A stretch of DNA of 64,000 nt from Rhodopseudomonas palustris (GTDB lineage: Bacteria > Pseudomonadota > Alphaproteobacteria > Rhizobiales > Xanthobacteraceae). The DNA is taken from the NCBI RefSeq assembly GCF_034479375.1, contig NZ_CP140155.1, positions 4,316,501-4,380,500 of the forward strand. Reading direction: 5' to 3'. Under the pieces are notes generated by a model. It did not search any database and was not told the DNA's origin. It saw only the letters and a program-made list of their open reading frames with translations. Position numbers and translations under genes: made by a program. Below, piece by piece: positions 47,437-56,421 of this stretch. Position 1 is the stretch's first letter, and every line of letters begins with the position of its first letter.

Positions 47437-48339
47437 ATGATCGAGTCGGCGGCGATTCGCTATTTTCGCGAAGTCACGGAATCCGGCTCGATCAAGCAGG
47501 CCGCCGCGACGCTGCGGATCGCGCCGTCGGCGATCAGCCGGCAGATCCAGGCGATCGAGGAAGAACTGTCGGTCAAGCTGTTCGAGCGCAACGCCCGCGG
47601 CATGACGCTGACCGACGCCGGCCGGCTGGTGTATCGCTACGCCGTCGACAATCGCAGCCTGCTCGACGGCATTCGCGCCAAGGTGCAGGAATTCGAGACC
47701 ATGCGCCGCGGCCAGATCCGGTTCGCGACCGTCGAAGGCATGCTGGCGAATTTCCTGTCGAACTTTTTGGTCGAGCTGTCGGCCGACTATCCGGGCATTT
47801 TCGTCTCGACCACGGTGGTCGGCTCGCGCGCGGTCGCCGAAATGGTCGGGCGCAACGAGGTCGATCTCGGGCTGGTGTTCGGGCGGGCGCCGCGGCGCGA
47901 CCTGATCGAGCTGGCGCGGATGCGGCAGTCGCTGTGCCTGATCGTCGCGCCCGATCATCCGATGGCGGATCGCTGCTCCTGCTCGGTCAAGGATCTCGAG
48001 GGTCTGCGCGTGATCGTTCCCGATCCGTCGTTCGGCATCCGTCAGGAGATCGACCGCGCCTGCGCCAACGCCAAGGTGCGGCTGGAGATCTGCAGCGAGA
48101 CCAATTCGCTGGCGTTCGCGCAGATGCTGGCGTCGCGCACCGATCTCGCCACCTTCCTGCCGCGCGACACCGCGATGCCGGCGATTACGGCCGGGCGGCT
48201 GGTGGCGGTGCCGCTGCGCGACAAGCGGCTGGAGGCGACGCAGGTGACGCTGGTGCAACTCGCCACCCGCAACATCTCGCCGTCGTGCCGGATGGTCGCC
48301 GAGCTGCTGATCGCGCGGATGAAGCGCGCGCGGGAGTAA
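47437..48339 (+). CDS. LysR family transcriptional regulator
   Basis: Regulator of 300 residues. The N-terminal helix-turn-helix is at about 18-40 (SGSIKQAAATLRIAPSAISR), and the effector domain begins about residue 90. AAGGAAC lies about 10 bases before the ATG. It is transcribed divergently from livK and probably controls the liv-Rid-aspartate dehydrogenase operon. It ends 13 bases before a palindromic repeat. Confidence 0.9.
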   Translation: MIESAAIRYFREVTESGSIKQAAATLRIAPSAISRQIQAIEEELSVKLFERNARGMTLTDAGRLVYRYAVDNRSLLDGIRAKVQEFETMRRGQIRFATVEGMLANFLSNFLVELSADYPGIFVSTTVVGSRAVAEMVGRNEVDLGLVFGRAPRRDLIELARMRQSLCLIVAPDHPMADRCSCSVKDLEGLRVIVPDPSFGIRQEIDRACANAKVRLEICSETNSLAFAQMLASRTDLATFLPRDTAMPAITAGRLVAVPLRDKRLEATQVTLVQLATRNISPSCRMVAELLIARMKRARE

Positions 48340-48351
48340 TGCTCCCCCATA

Positions 48352-48441
48352 CGTCATGGCCGGGCTCGTCCCGGCCATCCACGTCTTCCTTGCGGCGTGA
48401 GCCCCAGTTCGTGGATGGCCGGCACAAGGCCGGCCATGACG
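48352..48441. repeat. Palindromic intergenic repeat, family A, copy 2
   Basis: Left arm CGTCATGGCCGGGCTCGTCC ... CCATCCACGTCTT, right arm GTGGATGGCCGGC ... GGCCGGCCATGACG. It occupies most of the 150-base gap between the convergent LysR and amine oxidase genes. Confidence 0.85.
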
Positions 48442-48489
48442 GGTTGTCAGGACGGCGCGAAACTCGACTTTCAGCGACGAAGCGAGCGG

Positions 48490-49884
48490 CTACGCCGCCT
48501 CGTCGCGCATGTGATACCAGCGATACAGCATGCGCTGGCCGAGCCGGCGGAACGGCTCGAAAGTGTGGGTCGGCAGCGGCGAGGTGAAGATCGGCAGGTC
48601 CTGGCCCTTGAAGTGCTGGCCGGCGATCATCTGCGCCATGCGGCGGCCGGCCTGCGCCGAATAGGACACGCCGTTGCCGCCATAGCCGAGCGCGTAGAAC
48701 AATTTGTTCTGCGGGTCGGGCTGGAAGATCCGCGGCATCATGTCGTGGCTGACGTCGACCCAGCCCCACCACGAATAGTCGATCTCGATGCCCTGCAGCG
48801 CCGGGAATTTGCGATGCAGGCCGTCGATCAGGAGCTGGAGATGCTTCGGATGATCGGCGTCGGCGCCGGTGATCGAGGAACGGCTGCCGATCTGGATGCG
48901 GTTGTCCGGCAGCAGGCGGTAGTAGTAGCGCAGCGTCCGCGTGTCGGTCAGCACCAGCTTGGTTCTGAAGCCGGTGGCGTCGAGTTCGGCCGCGGTCAGC
49001 GGCCGCGTCACGATCGAGTTCGACAGGATCGGCATGCAGCGGCCGCGCAGCGCCGGGGTCAGACCGGGCGCCGTGTAGGCGCCGGTGGCGATGCCGACCG
49101 CGCGGGCCCGCACCGTGCCGCCCGGCGTGCGCAGATACATCGCGCCGTCGCGGGACTGGATCTCGGCGACCGGGCTCGCCGGATGGATTTTGACGCCGAG
49201 ATCGCGCGCCATCTGCTGATAGCCGAAGGCGAGCCTGGCCGGATGCACCCCGGTGCCGAGCGGCTCCAGCACGGCGCCGACGGCCTCGGCTTCATTGACG
49301 TAGTCGCTGCGCAAGCGATCGGCGCTGACCACGCTGGTGTTCTCGCCGAATACGTCGCGCAGCACCTCGGCTTCGGCGGCGATCTTGTCGAACTGGCGCT
49401 GGCGGTGCGCGATATACAAATGGCCGCCGCGTTGCGGCTCGCAATCGATCGGGCTCTGCCGGATCAGCTCCTCGAACGTCTCGAAGCCGTCGCGGATTTC
49501 GGCGTGGAGCTGCTTGGCGACGTCGACGCCCCAGCGCGCGATCCATTGCGACCGGGTCAGCCGGCCGGCGGCGTTCTGGCCCTGGCCGCCGTTGCGGGTG
49601 CTGCACCCCCAGGCGACGCGATTGGCTTCCAGCACGACGGGCTTGATACCATGTTCGCGCGCGAGAAAGATCGCGCAGGCCAGCCCGGTGTAGCCGGAGC
49701 CGACGATCGCGACGTCGGCGTCGAGGTCGCGACTGATCGGGCCGTCGTCGTCCGGCAGCGTGCCGGCCGTGGCCTGCCAATAGGTCGGCGCGTAGTCGCG
49801 GTTGCGGCCGGGGCCGTCGCTGACCAGCGGATCGTAATGCGGATCGTAGGCCGCGAGCGGCGGCGTCTTCAGCGGCCGGTTCAT
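48490..49884 (-). CDS. FAD-dependent amine oxidoreductase (DAO family, PuuB-like)
   Basis: Flavoenzyme of 464 residues that probably oxidises a primary or secondary amine to an imine/aldehyde. The FAD-binding loop VAIVGSGYTGLACAIFLA lies at about 56, followed by RNGGQGQNAAGR of the DAO family. The C-terminal part (RYYYRLLPDNRIQIGSR; DYSWWGWVDVSHDMMPRI; YALGYGGNGVSYSAQAGRRM) closely follows gamma-glutamylputrescine oxidase PuuB, and taurine dehydrogenase subunit TauY is of the same superfamily. ATG 49884 overlaps the NTF2-like stop by one base. The frame stays open upstream, but that part shadows the next gene. Confidence 0.85.
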   Translation of the reverse strand: MNRPLKTPPLAAYDPHYDPLVSDGPGRNRDYAPTYWQATAGTLPDDDGPISRDLDADVAIVGSGYTGLACAIFLAREHGIKPVVLEANRVAWGCSTRNGGQGQNAAGRLTRSQWIARWGVDVAKQLHAEIRDGFETFEELIRQSPIDCEPQRGGHLYIAHRQRQFDKIAAEAEVLRDVFGENTSVVSADRLRSDYVNEAEAVGAVLEPLGTGVHPARLAFGYQQMARDLGVKIHPASPVAEIQSRDGAMYLRTPGGTVRARAVGIATGAYTAPGLTPALRGRCMPILSNSIVTRPLTAAELDATGFRTKLVLTDTRTLRYYYRLLPDNRIQIGSRSSITGADADHPKHLQLLIDGLHRKFPALQGIEIDYSWWGWVDVSHDMMPRIFQPDPQNKLFYALGYGGNGVSYSAQAGRRMAQMIAGQHFKGQDLPIFTSPLPTHTFEPFRRLGQRMLYRWYHMRDEAA

Positions 49885-50303
49885 CACGCGGCTCCCTTGG
49901 CGGGCAGCGCCGGCCGGTCCTTGCGGAACGCGCTCTTGCTGCAGATCAGCTCGCCGCGAAAACCGAACAGGTCGACGCCCTCGGCCTCGATCCGCGACCC
50001 ATCCTTTGCGGTCGCGCGAAAAATCCATTCGGAGATGCCGCGATCGCCGAACACGGCGTGGCGGGTGCATTCCCAGCTCACGTCGGGGAAGGTCGCGAAG
50101 GTGCCTTCGAACGCGGCGCGGACCGCTTCGGTGCCGACGATGCGGCGGCCGCAGGCGTCGGGACCGGCCGCGGCATCGAACACGATGTCGTCGGTCATCG
50201 CCGACATCACCCCGGCACCGTCGTGGCGATTGAAGGCCTCGAACACTAGTTCCAGCTTGCGCAGTCGCAGGGCATCGAGATCGGACACAGCAGGATCAGA
50301 CAT
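49884..50303 (-). CDS. SnoaL/NTF2-like small protein
   Basis: Protein of 139 residues with the cone-shaped NTF2-like pattern: KLELVFEAFNRHDGAGVMSAM at the N-terminus, then GTEAVRAAFEGTFATFPD and a final sheet region. Such proteins are enzymes or ligand-binding subunits. ATG 50303 gives the full fold. It is the first gene of the two-gene unit with the amine oxidase. Confidence 0.8.
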   Translation of the reverse strand: MSDPAVSDLDALRLRKLELVFEAFNRHDGAGVMSAMTDDIVFDAAAGPDACGRRIVGTEAVRAAFEGTFATFPDVSWECTRHAVFGDRGISEWIFRATAKDGSRIEAEGVDLFGFRGELICSKSAFRKDRPALPAKGAA

Positions 50304-50551
50304 GGAGCTTCCATCATGGTGGGCGCGCGAGCGTCTCCGTGATGATGGCGCGGATCGGCCGGCAGCTTCGATCTGACGGTGCCATGACGGCTGAGGGCGG
50401 TTTAGAACCAGATGGCCGTGACGTCTGCGGCCAGAATCGCCGCGACGCCGAACCGGCCCAACCGGCGCGGCGAGCTGGCCCCGCAAACTGGCCCAATGGC
50501 TTGGCTACGGCTGGACCTTCGCGCGCGAAACACAATCGCCAAGGTGGCGGC

Positions 50552-52063
50552 ATGATCAACATCGCCACCCGCATCGATCCCGCCATCGCGTCCGAGGTCT
50601 CGGATGTGACCACCCAATTGCACGGCCGTCATCTGATCGGCAACGCGCTGGTTCCGGCCGTCAATGGCGCCACGCTCGAGGTGCTCGATCCGGCCACCGG
50701 CGCGGTGCTGGGCGAAGCGCCTGCCGCGACGACGGACGACGTCGCGCGTGCCGTCGACGCCGCATCGGCGGCGTTTCCGGGCTGGGCGGCGACGCCGGCG
50801 CGGCAGCGCGGGAAACTGATCGCCGAGGCCGCGCGAAACATCGCGGCGAAGTCGGGCGTGCTGGCCGCGGTGCTGGCGCTGGAAACCGGCAAGGCAATCC
50901 GCACCGAATGCCGCGGCGAGATCGCCACCGCGATCGATATCGTCACGATGTATGCCGGCCTCGCCTCCGAGCTGAAGGGCGAGACGCTGCCGTTCGATCC
51001 GCAGATCCTCACCTATACCAGCCGCGAGCCGCTCGGCGTCGTCGCCGCGATCCTGCCGTGGAACGTGCCGCTGGTGCTGATGATGCTGAAGATCGCCCCG
51101 GCGCTGGTCGCCGGCAACACGGTCGTGGTCAAGGCATCCGAAGAGGCGCCGTTCGCCACCATCGAGATGGCGCGGCTGATGGCCGAATTGCTGCCGGCCG
51201 GCGTGCTCAACGTGATCTGCGGCACCGGCCGCGATTGCGGCTCGGCGCTGGTCGAGCATCCGGCGGTCGCCAAGGTGACGTTCACCGGCTCGCAGGCCGT
51301 GGGCGAGCTGATCTACCAGACCGCCGCGCGAAAAATCATTCCGGTCAGCCTCGAGCTCGGCGGCAAGAGCCCGATGATCGTCTATCCGGACGCCGACATG
51401 GCGCGGGTCGTCGCCGGCGCGATCGCCGGGATGCGCTTCACCCGGCAGGGCCAGAGCTGCACCGCGGCGAGCCGTATCTATGTGCACAAGACGCTGATCG
51501 ACGCGTTCGTCGTCGCATTGCAGGAGGCGGTGGCGAAGCTCACGATCGGCGATCCGCTCGACGAGGCGACCGATATCGGCACCGTGATCTCGCAGCGGCA
51601 GAAGGCCAAGATCGAATCCTATCTGGCGCTCGGCGAACGCACCGCCGGCGCGCGGGTCGCGCGTTGCGGCGAGCTGCCGCGCGCCGGCCATCTCAAGGAT
51701 GGCCTGTTCCTGCAGCCGACCATCGTCACCGGCCTGCCGGAGGACAGCCCGCTGATGCGCGAGGAAATCTTCGGCCCGGTGGTCTGCGTGCAGCCGTGGG
51801 ACGACGAGGACGACGTCATCGCCCGCGCCAATGACAGCGATTTCGGCCTCGCCGCCACGGTGTGGACCCACGACCTGCGCACCGCGCTGCGCGCCGTGCA
51901 GCGGCTCGACGCCGGCTACGTCCAGGTCAACCAGAATTTGACGATCCAGCCCAATCTCAGCTACGGCGGGTTCAAGAAATCCGGCCTCGGCAAGGAGGCG
52001 TCGCTGGAAGCGATGCTCGAACACTTCACCAAAAAGAAGACCGTCGTCATCGACATGCGGTGA
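50552..52063 (+). CDS. NAD(P)-dependent aldehyde dehydrogenase
   Basis: Enzyme of 503 residues oxidising an aldehyde to its acid. The catalytic residues are in SLELGGKSPMIV (Glu) and GQSCTAASR (Cys); the coenzyme region is ILPWNVPLVL and FTGSQAVG. ATG 50552 is preceded by AAGGTGGCGG. It is divergent from the amine oxidase unit across a 248-base gap and leads into the exporter gene, so it may oxidise the aldehyde formed by the amine oxidase (inference). The actual substrate cannot be read from sequence. Confidence 0.9.
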   Translation: MINIATRIDPAIASEVSDVTTQLHGRHLIGNALVPAVNGATLEVLDPATGAVLGEAPAATTDDVARAVDAASAAFPGWAATPARQRGKLIAEAARNIAAKSGVLAAVLALETGKAIRTECRGEIATAIDIVTMYAGLASELKGETLPFDPQILTYTSREPLGVVAAILPWNVPLVLMMLKIAPALVAGNTVVVKASEEAPFATIEMARLMAELLPAGVLNVICGTGRDCGSALVEHPAVAKVTFTGSQAVGELIYQTAARKIIPVSLELGGKSPMIVYPDADMARVVAGAIAGMRFTRQGQSCTAASRIYVHKTLIDAFVVALQEAVAKLTIGDPLDEATDIGTVISQRQKAKIESYLALGERTAGARVARCGELPRAGHLKDGLFLQPTIVTGLPEDSPLMREEIFGPVVCVQPWDDEDDVIARANDSDFGLAATVWTHDLRTALRAVQRLDAGYVQVNQNLTIQPNLSYGGFKKSGLGKEASLEAMLEHFTKKKTVVIDMR

Positions 52064-52071
52064 ATGCTGCC

Positions 52072-52860
52072 ATGCAGGACCTGATCGCCGCGGCGCAGGC
52101 GAGTTTTCTCGGCGCGCTGCCGACGCCGGGCGTGATCGCGGCGACGCTCGCGGCGGTGATCGCCGCTGCATTGCTGCGCGGCTTCACCGGCTTCGGCTTC
52201 GCGCTCGCCGCGGTGCCGCTGCTCGGCCTGTTCATGGCGCCGGCGAAAGCGGTGCCGATCGCGGTGGTGCTGCAATTGCTCGGCGGGCTGACGGATTTCC
52301 GCCGCGCCGGCCGCGACTGCCACTGGCCGTCGCTGCGCTGGCTGATCGTCGGCGCGGTGATCGGCTCGCCGATCGGCGCGCTGGTGCTCAGCATCGCGCC
52401 GGCGCCCATCGCGCGAATTGCGATCGCCGCCATCACCGCCGTCGCCGTGGTGATCCTGAGCCGCGGCTTTGCGCTGGCGGAGATTCCGTCGCGGCCGGCC
52501 ACAGCCGCGGTCGGACTGGCCGCCGGCCTGTTCAACGGCCTCGCCGCGATGCCGGGGCCGCCGGCGGTGGTGTACTACATGTCGGGTCCGTTCCGCGCGG
52601 CTGCTGCGCGCGCGTCGCTGCTGGTGTTCTTTCTGGCGACCTCGATCACGGCCTTCGCCAGCACCGCCGCGGTCGGGCTGGTCAATGGCGGCATTCTCTG
52701 GCTGGCGGCGCTGTCGTTCCCGGCGATGCTGCTCGGCACCAGGATCGGCGAATACGGCTTCCGCCGCGGCACCGAGGCGCTGCATCGCACGGTGTCGATT
52801 GCGAGCCTCGGCGGCGTCGCCCTGCTCAGCGCCGCCAAGGGCATCAGCGAGCTGATGTAG
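52072..52860 (+). CDS. TauE/SafE family anion exporter
   Basis: Membrane protein of 262 residues with about eight helices, in two repeats beginning GFTGFGFALAAVPLLGLF and LAAGLFNGLAAMPGPPAVVYYMSG. Relatives export sulfonates, sulfite or other organic anions; SafE exports sulfoacetate in taurine-nitrogen users. A GTG at 52060, overlapping the dehydrogenase stop, is an alternative start four codons earlier. Coupling to an aldehyde dehydrogenase suggests export of the acid product. Confidence 0.85.
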   Translation: MQDLIAAAQASFLGALPTPGVIAATLAAVIAAALLRGFTGFGFALAAVPLLGLFMAPAKAVPIAVVLQLLGGLTDFRRAGRDCHWPSLRWLIVGAVIGSPIGALVLSIAPAPIARIAIAAITAVAVVILSRGFALAEIPSRPATAAVGLAAGLFNGLAAMPGPPAVVYYMSGPFRAAAARASLLVFFLATSITAFASTAAVGLVNGGILWLAALSFPAMLLGTRIGEYGFRRGTEALHRTVSIASLGGVALLSAAKGISELM

Positions 52861-52884
52861 TTCCTTCGCACGCTCCACCGACGC

Positions 52885-52975
52885 CGTCGTGCCCGGGCTT
52901 GTCCCGGGCATCCACGCCTTGCGATCGCAGTCGCAGTAGAAGACGTGGATGGCCGGGACGAGCCCGGCCATGACG
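52885..52975. repeat. Palindromic intergenic repeat, family A, copy 3
   Basis: CGTCGTGCCCGGGCTTGTCC ... GGCATCCACGCCTT paired with AGACGTGGATGGCCGGGACG ... CCATGACG. It fills the 117-base gap between the convergent exporter and MocR genes. Confidence 0.85.
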
Positions 52976-52977
52976 AC

Positions 52978-54561
52978 TTAATTGTTCAGATGCCGCGCGA
53001 TCACCTGGCCGAGCCGCTCGATGCCGACCTCGATGCGGTCGGTGCGGATCGAGGAGAAGCCGAGCCGGAAGCAATGCCGGCTGGCGGTCTCGTCCATCGA
53101 GAACACCGCGCCCGGCTCGATCACCACGCCCTGCGCCAGCGCTTCCCGCGCCAGCGCGGTGGTGTCGGTGCCCGGCGGACAGGTGATCCAGTAATTGGTG
53201 CTGCCCGGTCCGCGCGAGAAGCTGCAGTCCGGCAGATATTTCGGCAGCAGCCGGTCGAGCATCCTGGCGCGCTCCAGCAGCACGCGGCCGACCTGGGCGA
53301 GGTGCGAGCGATAGTGCCCGAGGCCGATGAACAGCGCGGCGACGCGCTGGTTGTTCAGCGGCGGGTGGCGCAGCATCAGCCGCCGCAGCGCCCGCAATTC
53401 GCGGATCACCGGCGCCGGCGCCACGACGTAGCCGAGCCGCAGGCCGGGCGCCAGCGCCTTCGACAGGCTGCCGACATAAAGCACGTTGCTGGCGTGATCG
53501 AGGCTCTTCAGCGGCGGCAGCGTCGCCGCCTCCGGCATCAGTTCGCCCTCGTAATCGTCCTCGACCAGCACGACGTCGCCGGTCTCGGCGGCCTTGAGTA
53601 GCTCAAGCCGCCGCTGCAGCGGCATCACCGTCGCGGTCGGGCATTGATGGCTGGCGGTGACATAGGCCAGCGCGCAGCTTTGAAAACGCTCGTCCGGCAG
53701 CAGCCCCTGGGCGTCGGAGGCGAGCGGCACGACGTCGGGCGTCAGCATCCGGAAGATATTGCGCGCGTCGGGATAGCCCGGCTCCTCGATGCCGACGCGG
53801 GTGCGCTCGTTGATGAACAGCGTCGCGATCAGATACAGCGCGTGCTGCGCGCCGATCGTCATCATGATCTCGTCGGAGCGCGCGTGGATGCCGCGTCGCG
53901 GCAGCACCTGGAGCTGCAACTGTTCGATCAGCGCCGGATCGTCGCCGTCGATCAGGTCGCGCGCCCAGTTGTTGATTTCGGGAACGCTCAACGCGGCGCG
54001 CGCGGATTCACGCCAGTCGTTGGTCGGAAACAGGCTGGGATCGAACTGGCCGAAGATGAAAGGGTAGGGCTGCGCCTGCCAGTCGGCGGGCTTGACGATG
54101 TTGCGGTGCGCAGACGGCTGCACCGCGTAGCGCGCGGCCCAATGCGCATCGTCGCGGCTCGCCGCTTCGGCGGGCTTGCCGGCGCCGGATGCGATCTTCT
54201 TCGACAGGCCGGCGACGAAGTAGCCGCTGCGCTGCCGCGACACCAGGAAGTTCTGGTCGACAAGTTGCTCGTAGGCGATCACCACGGTGTTGCGCGACAC
54301 CTTGAGCACCGCGGCGAGATCGCGGCTCGACGGCATCCGCATCCCGAGCGGCAGCCGGCCATCCTCGATCGCGGTGACGATGATCTGGCGGATCTGCAGT
54401 TGCAGAAACGAGCCGCCGCGATCCATTCCGCGGAATAAGGCGCCCCAGAACAGCGTGTCGCTATTGCCTAATGATGCGGCATTCGACGAGGCATTTGCCG
54501 AACGATCAAGCGCGCCGTTGCGGGCGGCGTCCTGATAAGTGAGCTGTGCGAGCTTTCCCAA
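52978..54561 (-). CDS. MocR/TauR-type transcriptional regulator (GntR fused to aminotransferase-like domain)
   Basis: Regulator of 527 residues with a GntR winged helix (IEDGRLPLGMRMPSSRDLAA ... SRNTVVIAYEQLV, about 65-105) and a class I aminotransferase-like PLP domain (about 140-520), with the DDYEGEL aspartate and the Schiff-base lysine in GSLSKALAPGLRLGY. The longest form needs a TTG start at 54561; an ATG at 54426 gives 482 residues and still contains the helix-turn-helix. The 45 extra codons have weaker third-position G/C preference, but DTLFWGALFRGMD resembles starts of related regulators. MocR proteins such as PdxR, GabR and TauR bind direct repeats. Confidence 0.88.
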   Translation of the reverse strand: MGKLAQLTYQDAARNGALDRSANASSNAASLGNSDTLFWGALFRGMDRGGSFLQLQIRQIIVTAIEDGRLPLGMRMPSSRDLAAVLKVSRNTVVIAYEQLVDQNFLVSRQRSGYFVAGLSKKIASGAGKPAEAASRDDAHWAARYAVQPSAHRNIVKPADWQAQPYPFIFGQFDPSLFPTNDWRESARAALSVPEINNWARDLIDGDDPALIEQLQLQVLPRRGIHARSDEIMMTIGAQHALYLIATLFINERTRVGIEEPGYPDARNIFRMLTPDVVPLASDAQGLLPDERFQSCALAYVTASHQCPTATVMPLQRRLELLKAAETGDVVLVEDDYEGELMPEAATLPPLKSLDHASNVLYVGSLSKALAPGLRLGYVVAPAPVIRELRALRRLMLRHPPLNNQRVAALFIGLGHYRSHLAQVGRVLLERARMLDRLLPKYLPDCSFSRGPGSTNYWITCPPGTDTTALAREALAQGVVIEPGAVFSMDETASRHCFRLGFSSIRTDRIEVGIERLGQVIARHLNN

Positions 54562-54563
54562 GA

Positions 54564-54589
54564 CGATATAACCTGTCGATATAACCTGT
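54564..54589. promoter_or_regulatory. Perfect tandem 13-bp repeat at the MocR start
   Basis: CGATATAACCTGT is repeated twice with no spacer in the divergent gap between the MocR gene and the amidohydrolase operon, three bases before the putative TTG start. On the MocR-coding strand each copy reads ACAGGTTATATCG. Direct repeats are the usual operators of MocR regulators, so this is a good autoregulatory or divergent-operator candidate. Confidence 0.6.
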
Positions 54590-54777
54590 CAGCGCCGCGG
54601 ATCCGTTGGAAGCCGGAAATCCGAGTATGTCGGTTTGAGATTTAGAAGCAAGAAGTCTGCCATCGAGCCCAGCGCTGGGCGGATGGCGCTGGCTCCATTC
54701 GTGCGGGGCATCTGGCGCTAGTGCGGCCGGGTGGTTCGCTTCACGCTCGCAAATGCAAGTTCGAAAGGCTCAGCAGC

Positions 54778-56421
54778 GTGAACCACGATACCGTCGTCTA
54801 TTCGGCCCGTAGCATCATCACGATGAACCCGTCGCGTCCGACTGCTACGCATGTTGCGGTGCGAGACGGCCGGATCGTCGCGACCGGCACGGCGGACGAA
54901 CTGTGTGCCGGCGGTGCGCGGCTCGACGATCGCTTCGCCGACAAGGTGCTGATGCCGGGCTTCGTCGAGGGCCACAGCCACATCATGGAAGGCCTGATGT
55001 GGCAGCTTCCCTATATCGGCGCGTTCGACCGCCGCTCGCCGGAAGGCCGCATCGTGGCCGGCGTCGCCGATATCGACGCCATCGTGGCGCGGCTGCAGCA
55101 GGCCGAAGCTCAATTGCAGGAGCCGAACGCGCCGCTGTTCGCGTGGGGCTTCGATCCGCTGCATATCGGCGGCAAGATGCTGACGCGGCACGATCTCGAC
55201 CGGGTCTCGACGACGCGGCCGGTGATCGTTGTCCACGCCTCGTTCCACATCAACAACGTCAACACCACGACGCTGGAACGCGCCGAACTGCTGCACGCCA
55301 CCAACATTTCCGGCGTCGTCGCCGGCGCCGACGGTCTCGCCAGCGGCGAACTGCAGGGCATCCCGGCGCGGATGCGGCTGTTTCGTTCGCTCGGCAACAA
55401 TCCGCAGACCGGCAACATCACCGCCGCAGACGTCGCGCGCTACGCGGCCTCGTGCTGCGTGCAGGGCGTCACCACGGTCACCGATCTGCACAACGACATG
55501 TCCGACCAGACCGTCGATGTGTATCGCACCGCGACCGAAGCCGCGGATTTCGGGATGCGATTAGTTCCGGCGCTGGCGGCGGTGTCGCACACGCCGGAGC
55601 AGGGCGTCGCCAAGATCGCGGCGCTGCGCGAAGGCGGCAACGACAAACTGCATTACGGCATCGTCAAGCTGGTGGTCGACGGCTCGATCCAGGGCTTCAC
55701 CGCGCGGCTGCGCTGGCCCGGCTATCACAACGGCGCCGCCAACGGGCTGTGGTACATCGCGCCCGAGGAACTGCCGCGGATCGTCGGCGCGTATCACCGC
55801 GCCGGCATCCAGCTCCACATCCACACCAATGGCGACGAAGCCACCGAGCTCGCGCTCGACGCCATCGAGGCGGCGCAGATCGAAACGCCGCGGCCGGACC
55901 ATCGCCACACGCTGCAGCACTGCCAGATGGCCGACGCCGCGCAATTCCGGCGGATGAAGGCGCTCGGCGTCTGCGCCAATTTGTTCGCCAACCACGTCTA
56001 CTACTGGGGCGACTCGCATTACGAACTGACGATGGGCCCGGAGCGCGCCGCGCGGCTGGATGCCACCGGCACGGCGCAGCGCATCGGCGTGCCGTTCGCG
56101 ATCCATTCGGACGCGCCGGTGACGCCGCTGGCGCCGCTGTTCACGGCGTGGTGCGCGGTCAATCGCGTCACTTCCGGTGGTCGCGTGCTCGGCCGCGACA
56201 CCGAGGCGCTGACCGTGGAGCAGGCGCTCGCGGCGATCACCATCGGGGCGGCCTATACGCTGAAGATGGATCATCTGGTCGGCAGCATCGAGACCGGCAA
56301 GTTCGCCGATTTCGTCGTGCTCGAAGACCACCCTTTGGAAGTGGCGCCGGAGCGGTTGAAGGATATCGCGATCTGGGGCACCGTGGTGGGCGGCGTCGTC
56401 CGGGAGGCGCCCCGGGCATGA
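54778..56421 (+). CDS. Amidohydrolase family 3 (YtcJ-like) metal-dependent hydrolase
   Basis: Enzyme of 547 residues with the urease/amidohydrolase fold. The N-terminal sheet ends in DKVLMPGFVEGHSHIMEGLM, which carries the first metal HxH. VIHSDAPVTPL supplies the late aspartate, and ITIGAAYTLKMDHLVGSIE with GKFADFVVLEDHPL closes the small domain. GTG 54778 is chosen because the beta-strand NHDTVVYSARSIITM follows it; an earlier in-frame GTG at 54721 adds unlike residues. No signal peptide, so a cytoplasmic hydrolase of amides or related bonds; substrate unknown. Coupled to the CobW gene (ATGA). Confidence 0.85.
   Translation: MNHDTVVYSARSIITMNPSRPTATHVAVRDGRIVATGTADELCAGGARLDDRFADKVLMPGFVEGHSHIMEGLMWQLPYIGAFDRRSPEGRIVAGVADIDAIVARLQQAEAQLQEPNAPLFAWGFDPLHIGGKMLTRHDLDRVSTTRPVIVVHASFHINNVNTTTLERAELLHATNISGVVAGADGLASGELQGIPARMRLFRSLGNNPQTGNITAADVARYAASCCVQGVTTVTDLHNDMSDQTVDVYRTATEAADFGMRLVPALAAVSHTPEQGVAKIAALREGGNDKLHYGIVKLVVDGSIQGFTARLRWPGYHNGAANGLWYIAPEELPRIVGAYHRAGIQLHIHTNGDEATELALDAIEAAQIETPRPDHRHTLQHCQMADAAQFRRMKALGVCANLFANHVYYWGDSHYELTMGPERAARLDATGTAQRIGVPFAIHSDAPVTPLAPLFTAWCAVNRVTSGGRVLGRDTEALTVEQALAAITIGAAYTLKMDHLVGSIETGKFADFVVLEDHPLEVAPERLKDIAIWGTVVGGVVREAPRA

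Noticed and set aside
50472..50500. Sigma-54-like TGGCCC ... TTGG spacing before the aldehyde dehydrogenase
   Set aside because: The spacing between the two elements is off by one base and the GC doublet of the -12 element is missing.
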